From an uncultured Dehalococcoidia bacterium (GTDB taxonomy: Bacteria > Chloroflexota > Dehalococcoidia > Lucifugimonadales > GCA-2712585): a stretch of DNA of 64,000 nucleotides. The stretch covers positions 1,125,183 through 1,189,182 of the forward strand of contig OY282371.1 of assembly GCA_958295715.1 (NCBI GenBank). The letters are read 5' to 3'. The position numbers and the translations under genes were made by a program. Of this stretch, positions 1 through 8,955 are shown one piece after another (positions within the stretch are counted from its first letter, which is position 1; each line of letters starts with the position of its first letter). A model generated the notes under the pieces. That model searched no databases. It was not told where the DNA came from and saw only the letters and a list, made by a program, of their open reading frames with translations.

Positions 1-689
1 GAGCCTTGGTCTGAGGCGGGCGGCGGCGGCACCGGGATGCGCCCTCCCCCCACGTGAAAGGATATGGACATGCGGTTTTCAGCCACAACCTCCCACACCG
101 GGTCCCAGAAGCCGTCCCGCGTGTAAATGGGGCAGGTCACCTCGCTGGCGATGAGGTCCGCGCCGCGAATTGGCCCCAACTCGGCGGCCCGCTGCAACTC
201 CTTGGCGGCCAGATTCGGGTCGTGGATGGGTATGCAGGCCAGGGCGTACCAGCGTCCGGGCTGACTGTCGCAAAACTCCGCCACCCAGTCGTTGTAAATC
301 CGGTACGTCTCGGCGATGGTCTCGTGGTCCTGAAGCCGCATCCCCGTTCCCGTAATGCCGTAGAGTATCTCCCCGTCGATGCCGTCCAAGACCATGTCAT
401 TCAGCCGGAGTTCCGGCGTCGTGGGGTGAGGGCCGCCCTCGTAAAAACCGGCGTCCCACATACGGTCTATCCGCTTCCTCATGCCCCGCACCGGCGGGCT
501 GAAGCCGTGGCCGGCGCCGTTGGCCACGCCAAGGACTCGCCCTTCGGCAACCCACCTCGGCCCCTCGTCAGTCTCCTCAATTCGCGGCACCTGGTCCTTC
601 AGGCGCGCCGGCGCGTTCCCCACAAACAGGTCTCCCGGCAGCCAGCTAAGGTCTACGTGAGAATCCCCGGAAACAAGCTTATAGTCCAT
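1..689 (-). CDS. Amidohydrolase-2 (ACMSD-like) family protein, 3' part outside window
   Basis: I translated this reading frame by hand because it has no stop inside the window. It begins MDYKLVSGDSHVDLSW, matching the N-terminal D-x-H metal-site motif of the amidohydrolase_2 (ACMSD-like) family. It continues with family-like features such as LNDMVLDGIDGEILYG, YNDWVAEFCDSQPGRW and SFHVGGG. About 229 residues are visible; the usual length is 330-400, so the C-terminal third lies beyond position 1. The ATG at 689 is preceded by GGGAGG at good spacing. It is divergent from the NHL gene at 808. The substrate cannot be told from sequence. Members typically hydrolyse or decarboxylate aromatic or cyclic acids with one bound metal. 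A second family member lies at 21534-22658. The long opposite-strand frame at 54-788 is a shadow of this gene. Confidence 0.8.
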   Translation of the reverse strand, partial: MDYKLVSGDSHVDLSWLPGDLFVGNAPARLKDQVPRIEETDEGPRWVAEGRVLGVANGAGHGFSPPVRGMRKRIDRMWDAGFYEGGPHPTTPELRLNDMVLDGIDGEILYGITGTGMRLQDHETIAETYRIYNDWVAEFCDSQPGRWYALACIPIHDPNLAAKELQRAAELGPIRGADLIASEVTCPIYTRDGFWDPVWEVVAENRMSISFHVGGGRIPVPPPPASDQG

Positions 690-807
690 AATCGCCCTCC
701 CTTCTTGCAGACACTCTACCACGAAACCGGCCTTCCGTCACCGCCCGCCTTGCCTCCATTGGCCGCAGGCCTTACAGTGTCGCCATAGACTTTTAGGAGG
801 AAGCGCC

Positions 808-1701
808 GTGGCCACAGTTCAGAGCGGCAACTACGCCTACGACGTCATTGAAGACTGGGCAAAGCTCCCCCAAGGATGGACTTTGGGGATACTCGTCGGC
901 GTGGCCGTCGACTCCCAAGACCGCGTCTACGTCTGTCAACAGCGTCAGGACCCTCCCATCCTGGTCTTCGACCGCCAAGGCGTCTACCTGACCTCTTGGG
1001 GAACCGGCGAAATCAACGAGGGCCACACCCTCTCCATCGGCCCCGACGACACACTGCTAATGCCCGACCGCGGCTCCCACCAGGCCCTGAAGCTGAGCCT
1101 CAGCGGCGAGCGGCTGATGGCCTTGGGCAGGAAGGGCTGGGCCTCCGACACCGGCGTCACCTTCATCGGCGGCCTGCCCCCTCGCTCGGCGGGACCCTTC
1201 AACATGCCCACCCGCGTGTTCGCCGCGCCTTCGGGCGAGATATACGTGTCCGACGGATACCGCAACGCCCGGGTGCACAGGTTCTCAGCCGCCGGAGACC
1301 TCCTCTCATCCTGGGGAACGCCTGGGAGCGCCGGCCCCGGCCGGTTCCACCTGCCCCATAGCCTTTGGGTCGACGGCCAAGGACTCGTCTACGTCTGCGA
1401 CAGGAAGAACAACCGGGTGCAGATCTTCTCGCCAACGGGGGAGTTCGCCGGCCAGTGGCCCGACCTGGTAAGCGTGGTTGACATATTCATGGACGCCACC
1501 GAGACCGTCTACATCCTTGAGGGCGGCTCCGACGCCGCGCCACCCCGGATAAAGGTCCTCGACAAGGCGGGGAAGTTGCAGGCCCAGTGGGACTCGCCCT
1601 ACGGCCATCAGATATGGGTCGACTCCCACGGCGACGTCTACCTGGCGGTGTGCTGGGAGCAGCGAATCTTGAAGTACGTCAGGCGGCCCGCCTCCGGCTA
1701 G
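808..1701 (+). CDS. NHL-repeat beta-propeller protein (stand-alone)
   Basis: 297 residues from a GTG at 808 with a perfect AGGAGG at 795-800. The protein consists of repeated NHL units of the form D-x-x-G-x-V-Y-V-[CS]-D-x-x-N-x-R-[VI]-x-x-F, for example VYVCDRKNNRVQIFS near the middle and DGYRNARVHRFS before it. This predicts a six-bladed propeller. There is no signal peptide or membrane helix, so it is predicted cytoplasmic or exported by an unusual route. Peptidyl-hydroxyglycine lyases share the fold, but I see no basis for assigning that activity. Unlike the three other NHL genes in this window, it has no DUF1800 partner and lacks the [FY]-x-YSH N-terminal motif they share. Its neighbour is a divergent amidohydrolase. 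Confidence 0.8.
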   Translation: MATVQSGNYAYDVIEDWAKLPQGWTLGILVGVAVDSQDRVYVCQQRQDPPILVFDRQGVYLTSWGTGEINEGHTLSIGPDDTLLMPDRGSHQALKLSLSGERLMALGRKGWASDTGVTFIGGLPPRSAGPFNMPTRVFAAPSGEIYVSDGYRNARVHRFSAAGDLLSSWGTPGSAGPGRFHLPHSLWVDGQGLVYVCDRKNNRVQIFSPTGEFAGQWPDLVSVVDIFMDATETVYILEGGSDAAPPRIKVLDKAGKLQAQWDSPYGHQIWVDSHGDVYLAVCWEQRILKYVRRPASG

Positions 1702-2072
1702 CAGCCTGTCTAGCCGCCCCTCCCGCCCTCATCACCCCGGCTCCCGACCCCATGACTACCTCCCTATCCTCATTCCCGTGAAAACGGGAATCCAGGAAGC
1801 CCACGACGAAGAACAACGCCCTGAAATCCATCCTAACGCATAGAGCCGTGAAGATGGATTCCCGCCTGCGCGGGAATGACGAGAGGGAGAGGGCCGGGAA
1901 TCCATCCTTCCCCCTGGGCGCAAGGGCAGATAACGGGCGCTAGGGACGTCTCCACGGGTTGACGCCGGGGTCTGGGGCGTTGGCCTTGGGATGAAAGCGT
2001 TCCTGGATTCCCGTTTTCACGGGAATGACGGAGGGGAGGGCCAACGCCGTGGGGTGACTTAAGACCCGTTCT
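1702..2072. repeat. Intergenic region with three dRS3-like palindromes
   Basis: This lies between convergent genes. It holds ATTCCC-N8-GGGAAT palindromes at 1772-1791 (arm loop GTGAAAAC), 1858-1877 (GCCTGCGC) and 2007-2026 (GTTTTCAC). The flanks recur elsewhere: CCAGGAAG or its complement CTTCCTGG on one side, TGACGG on the other. I see no gene here. The palindromes could fold into stem-loops in both convergent transcripts and act as 3' ends. Confidence 0.85.
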
Positions 2073-2843
2073 CTACTGCCGCCCGCCGTTCACCGAAACC
2101 GTCTGCCCCGAGATATACGACGCGTAGTCCGACACCAGGAACATCACCGCGTTGGCGATATCCTCAGCCAGCCCCAGACGGCGCAGGGGGATGCTTCCCA
2201 TCAACCGCTCCTGTCCCTCAACGCCCATGGAGCGCCACTGCCGCTCAGACGTGGGATTCGACCGCACGAACCCCGGGGCCACGCTGTTCACCCTTACCCC
2301 GAAGGGGCCAAGCTCGTGGGCCAACTGGCGGACCAGGCCGATTTGCCCCGCCTTCGCCGACGCGTAGGCCTGGATGCCCGTCAAGCTGACGCTAAGCCCG
2401 GCGCCGCTGGAGATAATCAGGATCCTGCCGTCGCCCCGCTCCTTCATGCCCGGGGCCACCGCCCGGACGCAGTTGAAGGCCCCCTTTAGATTGACGTCGA
2501 AGATGTCCTGCCACTGCTCTCCAGTGACCTCTTCGACGGGCTGTCCCACCTGACCGCGGGTTCCGCCGGCGCTGTGCACAAGGATGTCAACCGCGCCGCC
2601 CTCCGAGGCCTCTGCCGCCAGCCGGGCCACCGCCGCCGCATCGCCAACGTCCGCCACTCGCCAGTGGACGCCGCCGTCCTGCCCCGGCTCCGCGGTGGCG
2701 GCCGTCTCCTCCAACGTGTCGGGCAGCACGTCGCAGGCCCACACCTGAGCGCCACGAGCCGCCAGACCGTGAACGATGGCCCGGCCAATGCCGTGAGCGG
2801 CCCCCGTCACCAACGCGGTCTTCCCCCTAAAACCTATTTCCAT
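2073..2843 (-). CDS. Short-chain dehydrogenase/reductase (SDR)
   Basis: 256 residues, the normal length for a classical SDR. The NAD(P)-binding motif TGAAHGIG is at residues 13-20. SAGG follows at about 91-94, structural Asn118 is in DVNLKG, the catalytic Ser is near 146-147, and Tyr160-x3-Lys164 is in YASAK. The C-terminus ends in the family-typical SGQTVSVNGGRQ. It is a cytoplasmic oxidoreductase of unknown substrate. The ATG at 2843 has AAAGGAT upstream. The upstream region is a 60-bp tandem duplication that carries a second copy of this ribosome-binding segment. It stands alone between the repeat region and the NHL/DUF1800 cassette, so context gives no pathway. Confidence 0.88.
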   Translation of the reverse strand: MEIGFRGKTALVTGAAHGIGRAIVHGLAARGAQVWACDVLPDTLEETAATAEPGQDGGVHWRVADVGDAAAVARLAAEASEGGAVDILVHSAGGTRGQVGQPVEEVTGEQWQDIFDVNLKGAFNCVRAVAPGMKERGDGRILIISSGAGLSVSLTGIQAYASAKAGQIGLVRQLAHELGPFGVRVNSVAPGFVRSNPTSERQWRSMGVEGQERLMGSIPLRRLGLAEDIANAVMFLVSDYASYISGQTVSVNGGRQ

Positions 2844-2844
2844 T

Positions 2845-2964
2845 GCTTATCCTTTGCTTGACTGAATTCACGCCGAGGTAGGGCGGCTTACGCCCTGGTT
2901 GCGCGCTTATCCTTTGCTTGACGGAACTCACGCCGAGGGAGGGCGGCTTATGCCCTGGTCGCGG
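2845..2964. repeat. 60-bp tandem direct duplication upstream of the SDR gene
   Basis: Positions 2845-2904 and 2905-2964 are near-identical 60-bp units. Each starts GCTTATCCTTTGCTTGAC and continues through GGGCGGCTTA-GCCCTGG. Only a few substitutions separate them, and the third unit decays after 2965. On the minus strand each unit contains the AAAGGATAAGC ribosome-binding segment of the SDR gene. The duplication has therefore copied the leader and possibly the promoter. Confidence 0.9.
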
Positions 2965-3016
2965 CTTACCCATTCCTTATCCGAACTCACCCTTGCCGGC
3001 GGCCCGGCGCCGTCGC

Positions 3017-4018
3017 CTAGCCCTGCGCGTCCTTGCGGTACACCTGCACCCGCAACCGCGCGCTGTCGGCGATGAAGATGCGCCCCTGCCCGTCCACCTC
3101 AACGGCGGTGGGCATGGTGAAGCGAAACTCCGGCTCAAAGTTCGTCACCATCTGCCGCTTCTCGTTGTCGGCGATGTTCAACTCCAGGTACTCCCGGCTT
3201 CGCTTGGAAAGGTTCTCGGCGTCACCGTAGAGGCTGGCCAAATGTCCGCCCCCGGCGTCGTACACCTCCACCTTGTCCCGGCCCCAATCCGTGACATAAA
3301 CGTCGCCGTCCTCGTCGACGGCCACGTCGCTGGGCAGATTCAACTCTCCCGCGCCGCTTCCGGGAGCTCCAAAGCTGGCCAGGTACTCGCCGCCGGCCGT
3401 GAACTTCTGCACCCGGTGGTTCCCCCAATCCGCGACGTAGAGGCAGCCCTGGCCGTCCACGGTGAGGCCCCACGGCTTGCGGAACTCCCCGGCCCCCGAC
3501 CCCTCACTGCCGAAGCTCATCAGGAACCGGCCGTCGCGGGTGAACTTTGAGACGCGGTGATTCCCCTGTTCGCTGATATAGAGGTCCTCCGCTTCATCCA
3601 AGGCCATACCCGCCGGGGCGTTGAGTTGGCCCTCCTCGGAGCCGGCCGCGCCCCACTTCCTAAGGTAGTTCCCCTCGGCAATGTCCGCGCCGTTGAACTC
3701 CACCGTGGCGTCATAGACGGAAATCCGGTTGAGCCACTCGTCGGCGACGTAGGCCAGCCCGGCGCCGTCCACCACTATCGACGTGGGCCACAGAAACCGC
3801 CCGTCGCTCTCGCCGTTGCCGCCGAACTTCCCCAAGAGGCCTTCGTCCACCGTCATCTTGTTGACGCCGAAAATCCAGTCGCCGTCGTGGCCCCTGTTGA
3901 GCACGTACAGATTGTTATCCGCGTCCAAACCCAGGCCCACCGGGTAACGGAACAGCGACACGTTGCCGATGGTGTGGCTGTACCTGAACACCCGCCCGCG
4001 TGTGCTTATCGCCTCCAA
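3017..4018 (-). CDS. NHL-repeat beta-propeller protein, cassette copy 1
   Basis: 333 residues from a TTG at 4018 with GGGAGG about 8 nt upstream. The protein opens with a short conserved segment containing FRYSHTIG, then NHL blades such as LYISEQGNHRVSKF, LYVADWGNHRVQKF and VYVTDWGRDKVEVY. It closes with a blade ending ARLRVQVY. No signal peptide or transmembrane segment is visible. It follows the DUF1800 gene with a 39-nt gap, so the two are very probably co-transcribed from the promoter at 5583-5612. Paralogues in the same arrangement are at 15135-16160 and 30907-31914. The fold suggests a scaffold or ligand-binding propeller. Its biochemical role is unknown, and pairing with DUF1800 is the main clue. 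Confidence 0.82.
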   Translation of the reverse strand: MEAISTRGRVFRYSHTIGNVSLFRYPVGLGLDADNNLYVLNRGHDGDWIFGVNKMTVDEGLLGKFGGNGESDGRFLWPTSIVVDGAGLAYVADEWLNRISVYDATVEFNGADIAEGNYLRKWGAAGSEEGQLNAPAGMALDEAEDLYISEQGNHRVSKFTRDGRFLMSFGSEGSGAGEFRKPWGLTVDGQGCLYVADWGNHRVQKFTAGGEYLASFGAPGSGAGELNLPSDVAVDEDGDVYVTDWGRDKVEVYDAGGGHLASLYGDAENLSKRSREYLELNIADNEKRQMVTNFEPEFRFTMPTAVEVDGQGRIFIADSARLRVQVYRKDAQG

Positions 4019-4057
4019 AGCTAAACCTCCCGTATGTTGGTGGATATGGCGCTGCGC

Positions 4058-5479
4058 CTATCCAAGCTGGTACTCCCTGGTGGCCGTGATGAGCTTGAGA
4101 ACGTCGGCGACCTTGGCCCCAAAGGCCACCCGCTCCTCCTCGGTTTCGCCCCGGCGCGCCTCCTCCCAACCCGACACGTGCTCGATAAGCTCCTGGCGGG
4201 TGTCGTCCGTCAGCCGGACGTGTCCCAGCAGGTCCAGGCACCCGTCCACCAACTCCCCCGCTGACAAGACGTTCTTATCCGACAGCCTCTTCACGATGTC
4301 CCGCACCCCTGGGAGGCTCACGTCCCCCACCCTGTCGGCCACGAAGTTTATCCGTTGAAGCAGGGCGCCGCTGTCTATCCACTCCTGGCCCGTGTGCCAC
4401 CCCTCCACGCTGGGCGGGTTCAGGATGGCCTGCCCCTGGTAGGACGTCTCCATGCCTATGGTCCAAATGCCCGGCCGGTACTCTTGGAAGTCCTGAACCA
4501 GCCGCATGGCGCTGACGACCAACTCCGTGGGACTCTTCACCTTGGCGAACCAGACCTCTTCGTCCTTGAAGAAGTCGGAGTTGAAGATGACCCTGAGGGT
4601 GGAGCGGATGTCGAAATCCGATGCGACCAGGGCTTCGGCGATAATAGCGGCAGCCTCCGGGTCCCTGGGCGGCTCGTCCTGCCAACTGGGGACCTGGACT
4701 TCGTCGGCCACGAAGAAGTTGTACAGGTGCCGGGCCACGAACTGAGCCGTGGCCGGGTGCCCCATGATAATGTCGATGACGTCCTCGCCGTTGAACCGCC
4801 CCTTCTGGCCGAGGAACACCTTCTCCCCGTCGTCGTGGTCCTCGGCGTCGTACTTGAACTGCCAGGGGAACCGGTTGTACAGGACGCCCGGCAGGGTGGG
4901 CGCGAGGGTCCAGCCAGTGAAGGCGCGGGCGCACTCCTTCACGTCCTCCTCCGTGTAGTTTCCCTGACCCATGGAGAACAGTTCCAGCAACTCCCGGCCC
5001 CAGTTCTCGTTGGGGGCGTCCTTGTGGTTCTCCTGGTTATCCAGCCAGAAGATCATGGCCGGATTCTTGGCCAACTCCACCAGCAGCCGCCGGTAGCCGC
5101 CCATGCCGTACTCGCGGAACATCTCTATCTGCCTGACCACCTCCGGCGGGTTGTTCACCTTGGAGTTGGCCGTGGCGAACACCTGATGCCACAGCAGGCT
5201 TATCTTCTCCTCAAGGGGCCGGGGGGTGTGTATCATGCGGTACATCCAGTACCCGGAGGCGTTCTCAGGGTTGCCGGGAATCCTGAACCCCGGCGTCTGC
5301 CGGAACAGGACGCTGGTGTCTAGGGGCGGGACGCCGTGGGCGGCGGGGTCCAGGAGCTCCTCCACCGTGGCCTCATAGCCCTTAGCCGTCCTTCTCTCCA
5401 ACTCCGACCGCGCCGCCCCGAACCCGGCGCGCCTCATCAAGTGAGCCATCAACGCCATGTCTCTGTCTGCCATTTTCAT
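4058..5479 (-). CDS. DUF1800 domain protein, cassette copy 1
   Basis: 473 residues of a single DUF1800 domain. The characteristic helix HLMRRAGFGA is near residues 13-22. WH lies at 97-98, NENWGRELLELF at 157-168, FTGW at 187-190, DDGEKVFLG at 216-224, NPPSVEGWHTG at 354-364, and the terminal TREYQ at 467-471. No Tat or Sec signal is seen, although many DUF1800 proteins elsewhere are exported and paired with DUF1501. No DUF1501 gene occurs in this window. ATG at 5479. The downstream NHL gene starts 39 nt after the stop. The function of DUF1800 is not established. The two close paralogues at 13685-15121 and 31967-33382 share all these motifs. Confidence 0.88.
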   Translation of the reverse strand: MKMADRDMALMAHLMRRAGFGAARSELERRTAKGYEATVEELLDPAAHGVPPLDTSVLFRQTPGFRIPGNPENASGYWMYRMIHTPRPLEEKISLLWHQVFATANSKVNNPPEVVRQIEMFREYGMGGYRRLLVELAKNPAMIFWLDNQENHKDAPNENWGRELLELFSMGQGNYTEEDVKECARAFTGWTLAPTLPGVLYNRFPWQFKYDAEDHDDGEKVFLGQKGRFNGEDVIDIIMGHPATAQFVARHLYNFFVADEVQVPSWQDEPPRDPEAAAIIAEALVASDFDIRSTLRVIFNSDFFKDEEVWFAKVKSPTELVVSAMRLVQDFQEYRPGIWTIGMETSYQGQAILNPPSVEGWHTGQEWIDSGALLQRINFVADRVGDVSLPGVRDIVKRLSDKNVLSAGELVDGCLDLLGHVRLTDDTRQELIEHVSGWEEARRGETEEERVAFGAKVADVLKLITATREYQLG

Positions 5480-5582
5480 TCCCTTTCTGCCGGCTATGGT
5501 TGTTCTTCAAATATCGCCAAGGGCGCCGCTCCTTGACATAAGCGCCAGCGTCACATCGGCGCGGCGGCGATTTCACCGCTCA

Positions 5583-5612
5583 ATCATATCCACGCGCCAA
5601 CCGCCTAGTCAA
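5583..5612 (-). promoter_or_regulatory. Sigma-70-type promoter of DUF1800-NHL cassette 1
   Basis: On the minus strand TTGACT (complement of 5607-5612) is separated by 18 bp from TATGAT (complement of 5583-5588). Each box matches 5 of 6 consensus bases. Transcription should start near 5576, giving a leader of roughly 95 nt before the ATG at 5479. Confidence 0.65.
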
Positions 5613-5621
5613 CAAAGGCGC

Positions 5622-6554
5622 CTATTCCGAAGTCCACTTAGAGTCCTCTAATGGAAATCCTACTTCGTGGCTAACCAAGCGTTGGACTATCAGCCTTTCC
5701 CCCTCCAAGGTCTCGAAAAATTGCTCTTGGTACTCGATAGAACCCTTGGTTCTTTCCCTGCCTGCAAAAGGAGATCCGTATTCCGGGACTGCGCATAAGG
5801 AGTTGGAAAGGGCCTGGGTGACCTCGGCAGCCTCAACTCCATATTCCAACAGGTCCCTTAAGTCCCCCTTCAGTAGGGAATTGAACTCTACCACAGGCCA
5901 GACGGCCCCGAAACTATCAATGACCTCAGTAAGAGGCTGGCCGTTTACAGTGCACTTAGGCGTGGGGTCCAGGACCTCTTTCAGATCCTCTGCATCCTCG
6001 ACCCATACAGAATCTCTAATGATGTATCCAGCCTCACCGCTCCTTTCATCCTGATCCGGGTCCCTGAGGAACTCAAAGTATCTCCCATCCCAAGTCTCAT
6101 AAATGCCACCTTGGCTATCCCCACTAGAGGAGGTGCAGCCTTCAAGGAATTTGCCGGGTATTGGCTCTTGGTCATCTCCCAGAGCCAAGGGCCTCCTTAG
6201 AGCATACTTACGCCCTTTGCTGCCTACTATCCAAGGGACGTGCTTTCCTCTGATGTAGCATCCGGTAAGAACCTCCTCAGGAATAGGAGTCGAACCAGCA
6301 AACTCAGACGGATACTCTGCCCGGATGCGTTCCTCCACTAAGCCCTTTACGTCTATCTCCGATAGGGACTGAGCCACTACGTCTTCCAGTTTAGCGTCAA
6401 CCTGTTCCTGAATCCGCTCCTGTATCTGGGTTGCGGTTAGGTCTTCCACTGAGTCCTCTGTAAGCAGACACCGGCCGACTAGGAAAAGGGCGATCAGCAA
6501 GACCCCTACCAGAAGGACCTTAACCCAGACGGAAGCGCCTGGTTTCTTCTCCAC
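5622..6554 (-). CDS. Membrane-anchored hypothetical protein
   Basis: 310 residues, family not recognised. A short basic N-terminus is followed by one hydrophobic helix at about residues 11-27 (VLLVGVLLIALFLVG) and a conserved-looking Cys. A charged, helix-forming stretch with EERIRAEYPSEF follows, then a mixed globular domain. The topology suggests a signal-anchor or lipoprotein-like protein with its body outside the cytoplasm. The start is a GTG at 6554 with only a weak ribosome-binding site. Base composition is visibly AT-richer than the flanking genes, which hints at acquisition. It lies 53 nt after the PuuE-like gene and could be the last gene of that operon, or an independent insertion. 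Confidence 0.65.
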   Translation of the reverse strand: MEKKPGASVWVKVLLVGVLLIALFLVGRCLLTEDSVEDLTATQIQERIQEQVDAKLEDVVAQSLSEIDVKGLVEERIRAEYPSEFAGSTPIPEEVLTGCYIRGKHVPWIVGSKGRKYALRRPLALGDDQEPIPGKFLEGCTSSSGDSQGGIYETWDGRYFEFLRDPDQDERSGEAGYIIRDSVWVEDAEDLKEVLDPTPKCTVNGQPLTEVIDSFGAVWPVVEFNSLLKGDLRDLLEYGVEAAEVTQALSNSLCAVPEYGSPFAGRERTKGSIEYQEQFFETLEGERLIVQRLVSHEVGFPLEDSKWTSE

Positions 6555-6607
6555 TCTAGAACCCGCTTTTCATCTTTAGATACGGCAGGCGTCTCCCGAT
6601 AACGCCC

Positions 6608-7534
6608 CTACCCCCGGCCCTCTTGCTCGGCGAGGTGGGCCACCATCGCGTCGTAGTAGTTCTCCATGTAGTGCTCGGCGATATCGTCGGCGGTGGCCTG
6701 CCACACCCCATCGTGCCCCATCATGTACGACAGCACGTCGTTCAGATAGTCAATGCGGCTGGGGTGCCCGATGAGGGCCGGATGCAGCGAAACGCATATC
6801 TGCGTCCCGTTCTCCGCCCCCTCCTCGTACATCACGTCGAACTGGTCCTTCAGGCACTGGGCCCAGTAGTCCGGCGGGCACCCGAACCGGTTGAAGGTGC
6901 CGTCGTTAAGGTCTAGGTTGTAGGGCATGGAGATTAGCCGCCCCGACTTCACCCGCATGGGAAAGGGCTGGTCGTCGTGGCCCCAGTCGGCGTTGTATAT
7001 GAGGCCGGCCTCGGCCATCAGGTCCGGGGTGTTTTCCGTTGGAGACACCCCCGGGGTAAGCATACCCTTCAGCCGCTTGCCGGTGTGCTGACGCAAACTT
7101 TCCACACAGTCCCGGAAAAAGGCCCGCTCCTCATCAATGGACAGGTGGTTCAGATACCGGTTGTTGAAGATGCCGTGGGACATGAAGTCGTAGTCCCGCT
7201 TCAGCATGGCGTCCTTTATCTCGGGGAACAGGTCAAGCACACCCTCGTTCAGCGACACGGTGCACCGGATGCGATGCTGGTCGAACACCTCAAGCATTCG
7301 CCAGAAGCAGACCCGGTTGCCGTAATCGTGACTGCCGTAGGTCATCACGTCGGGAACCGGCGTCCTGTCGTAGGAGGTGCGATAGAACCCCGTGGCGCCG
7401 TAGTTAGGCTCCGGCAGGAAGTCCTTGAACTCGATGTTCGGCGCCACCCACAGGGCCACCCGCGCGTTGTTGGGCCACCGGATTACCGGGCGGTCGACTA
7501 TGGGCGCGTATTGGGAACGGTTGGGCTCAAGCAA
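6608..7534 (-). CDS. PuuE-like polysaccharide-deacetylase-fold enzyme (CE4 superfamily), copy A
   Basis: 308 residues from a TTG at 7534 with GAGGTGA just upstream. The start aligns with the ATG start of the equally long paralogue at 9954-10880. Features are RWPNNARVALWVAPN near the N-terminus, HDYGNRVCFWRML, FMSHGIFNNRYLN and NADWGHDDQPFP. They match the allantoinase PuuE/polysaccharide deacetylase branch rather than true NodB enzymes. The NodB metal motif TFDDG and a clean H-x3-H are absent. PuuE of Pseudomonas is reported to be metal-independent, so loss of these ligands fits that branch. It probably hydrolyses a cyclic amide or deacylates a small molecule in the cytoplasm. The substrate is unknown. 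Third enzyme gene of the operon running from 10880. Confidence 0.8.
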   Translation of the reverse strand: MLEPNRSQYAPIVDRPVIRWPNNARVALWVAPNIEFKDFLPEPNYGATGFYRTSYDRTPVPDVMTYGSHDYGNRVCFWRMLEVFDQHRIRCTVSLNEGVLDLFPEIKDAMLKRDYDFMSHGIFNNRYLNHLSIDEERAFFRDCVESLRQHTGKRLKGMLTPGVSPTENTPDLMAEAGLIYNADWGHDDQPFPMRVKSGRLISMPYNLDLNDGTFNRFGCPPDYWAQCLKDQFDVMYEEGAENGTQICVSLHPALIGHPSRIDYLNDVLSYMMGHDGVWQATADDIAEHYMENYYDAMVAHLAEQEGRG

Positions 7535-7586
7535 TGGTCACCTCATCTTTAGGGCAGTTTGTTGGAAACCCCTGGGCCGCGTTTCT

Positions 7587-8936
7587 CTACACCACCCGCT
7601 CCCCAAACCGCATGACCATAGTCATCTTGCGCAGGGCCTTGATGTCTTGGAGCGGGTCGGAGTCGACCACAATCAGGTCCGCGTCCTTGCCCCTCTCGAC
7701 TGTGCCCGTCATGTGCCCAACGTCCAGGGCCTCGGCGTTCACGCTGGTCGACGCGCGGATAACGTCCATGTTGCTCATCCCGGCCTCAGCCATCAGCTCC
7801 AAGCCGATGCAGTAGTCGCCGAAGGCGGCGATGGCGTCGGTGCCGGAGACGATGGGTATCTGCCACTCCCGCCACAACCGCCCCAGAAACTCCAACTGGC
7901 TGTCGCACTTGCCCTTGGACCATTCCAGCCGCTCCGCCTCATCCGGCGACAGGCCGCTCTGCTCCTCCTTGGCCAGCAGGGCCTCCAGGCCGCGGTAGCC
8001 CGTCTGGACCGTGGGGCTGACGTAGGTCCCCGCCTTTGCGATGCGCTCCGCGACTTCGGGATGGAACCGGTACGTGCCATCGTTTTCAACGAAGGCCGCG
8101 TGCTCAATCATGTCCACCCCGGCCTCCACGGCGTTGATTATGCTGCCGGTGGCCAGGCAGTGGGCCGTGGTGCGCTTGCCCATGTTGTGGGCCTCCTCCA
8201 CGATGGTCCTAAGCTCCTCCACCGTGTAGGACGGGCGCCGCAGGTCGGTGATGGCCGTGCCGCCGCCGGAGGCCATAATCTTGATGTGGTCGGCTCCGTC
8301 GCGCACCAGTTCCCGCACGGCGTGCCGCACCCCTTCCACCCCGTCGGCCTCCTGATTGCACCAGTAGAAATGGCCGCCGGATATGGTGACGGGCCGCCCA
8401 CACAGGAGAAGCCGCGGGGCCGTCACGTATCCCCGGTGGGCGCCCTCCCGCAGGTTGAAGGTAATCTGATTGCGGGCGCCGTTCTCCCGCAGGGTCGTGA
8501 CCCCCGCCTGGAGATGGGTTAGGGCGTTCTTGGCGGCCCGGAGCAGCATAACCTCGTCGGAGTCTTCACTGATTACCTGCTCGTAGCTCGACCCCGGAAC
8601 GCCAAACATCAGGTGGGTGTGGGAGTCGATGAGCCCCGGCAGCAGGTAGCCGTCGGGGAAGTCCAGCCGCCGGACGTGAGACCCTTCCGGGACCGGCGTC
8701 TGGCCCTGCCGTCCCACGGCGGTGATGGTGTGACCCTGTGTCACCACGACGGCCTTCTCCAGGGGCTTGGCCCCCGTCCCGTCGATAAGGGCCTTGGCCG
8801 TTATGACGTAGACGCTGTTGGGGTTGAAGGGAATGGTCCCGCCCAGGTCTAACCTGCTGCCGACGCGTCTGAAAAAGCTCTCCGGCGGCACTGCTATTCC
8901 ATAGGGATGATGCTCCAGCATCTGATGCTCTAACAT
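7587..8936 (-). CDS. Imidazolonepropionase-like metal-dependent amidohydrolase
   Basis: 449 residues with the composite amidohydrolase fold. A beta-sandwich segment (ALIDGTG, residues 49-55) is followed by LIDSHTHLMFG with metal ligands His106 and His108. Further on come KIMASGGG, TAHCLATG, MIEHAAF and the late Asp in SGTDAIAAFG, then a C-terminal DADLIVVDSDPLQD. This order matches the imidazolonepropionase/prolidase-like branch that hydrolyses cyclic amides or dipeptides. ATG at 8936 has AAAGGA upstream. An in-frame ATG five codons later is possible because the N-terminus repeats MLEH. It sits inside an operon between PuuE-like genes with gaps of 19 and 52 nt, suggesting sequential hydrolysis of a cyclic nitrogen compound. 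Confidence 0.85.
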   Translation of the reverse strand: MLEHQMLEHHPYGIAVPPESFFRRVGSRLDLGGTIPFNPNSVYVITAKALIDGTGAKPLEKAVVVTQGHTITAVGRQGQTPVPEGSHVRRLDFPDGYLLPGLIDSHTHLMFGVPGSSYEQVISEDSDEVMLLRAAKNALTHLQAGVTTLRENGARNQITFNLREGAHRGYVTAPRLLLCGRPVTISGGHFYWCNQEADGVEGVRHAVRELVRDGADHIKIMASGGGTAITDLRRPSYTVEELRTIVEEAHNMGKRTTAHCLATGSIINAVEAGVDMIEHAAFVENDGTYRFHPEVAERIAKAGTYVSPTVQTGYRGLEALLAKEEQSGLSPDEAERLEWSKGKCDSQLEFLGRLWREWQIPIVSGTDAIAAFGDYCIGLELMAEAGMSNMDVIRASTSVNAEALDVGHMTGTVERGKDADLIVVDSDPLQDIKALRKMTMVMRFGERVV

Positions 8937-8955
8937 GTCTCGTTCCTTTCCCGGC

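Noticed and set aside
54..788. Long plus-strand open frame of 244 codons
   Set aside because: It is antisense to a better minus-strand frame (1-689) with amidohydrolase motifs, a ribosome-binding site and a proper start. The plus frame has no recognisable domain.
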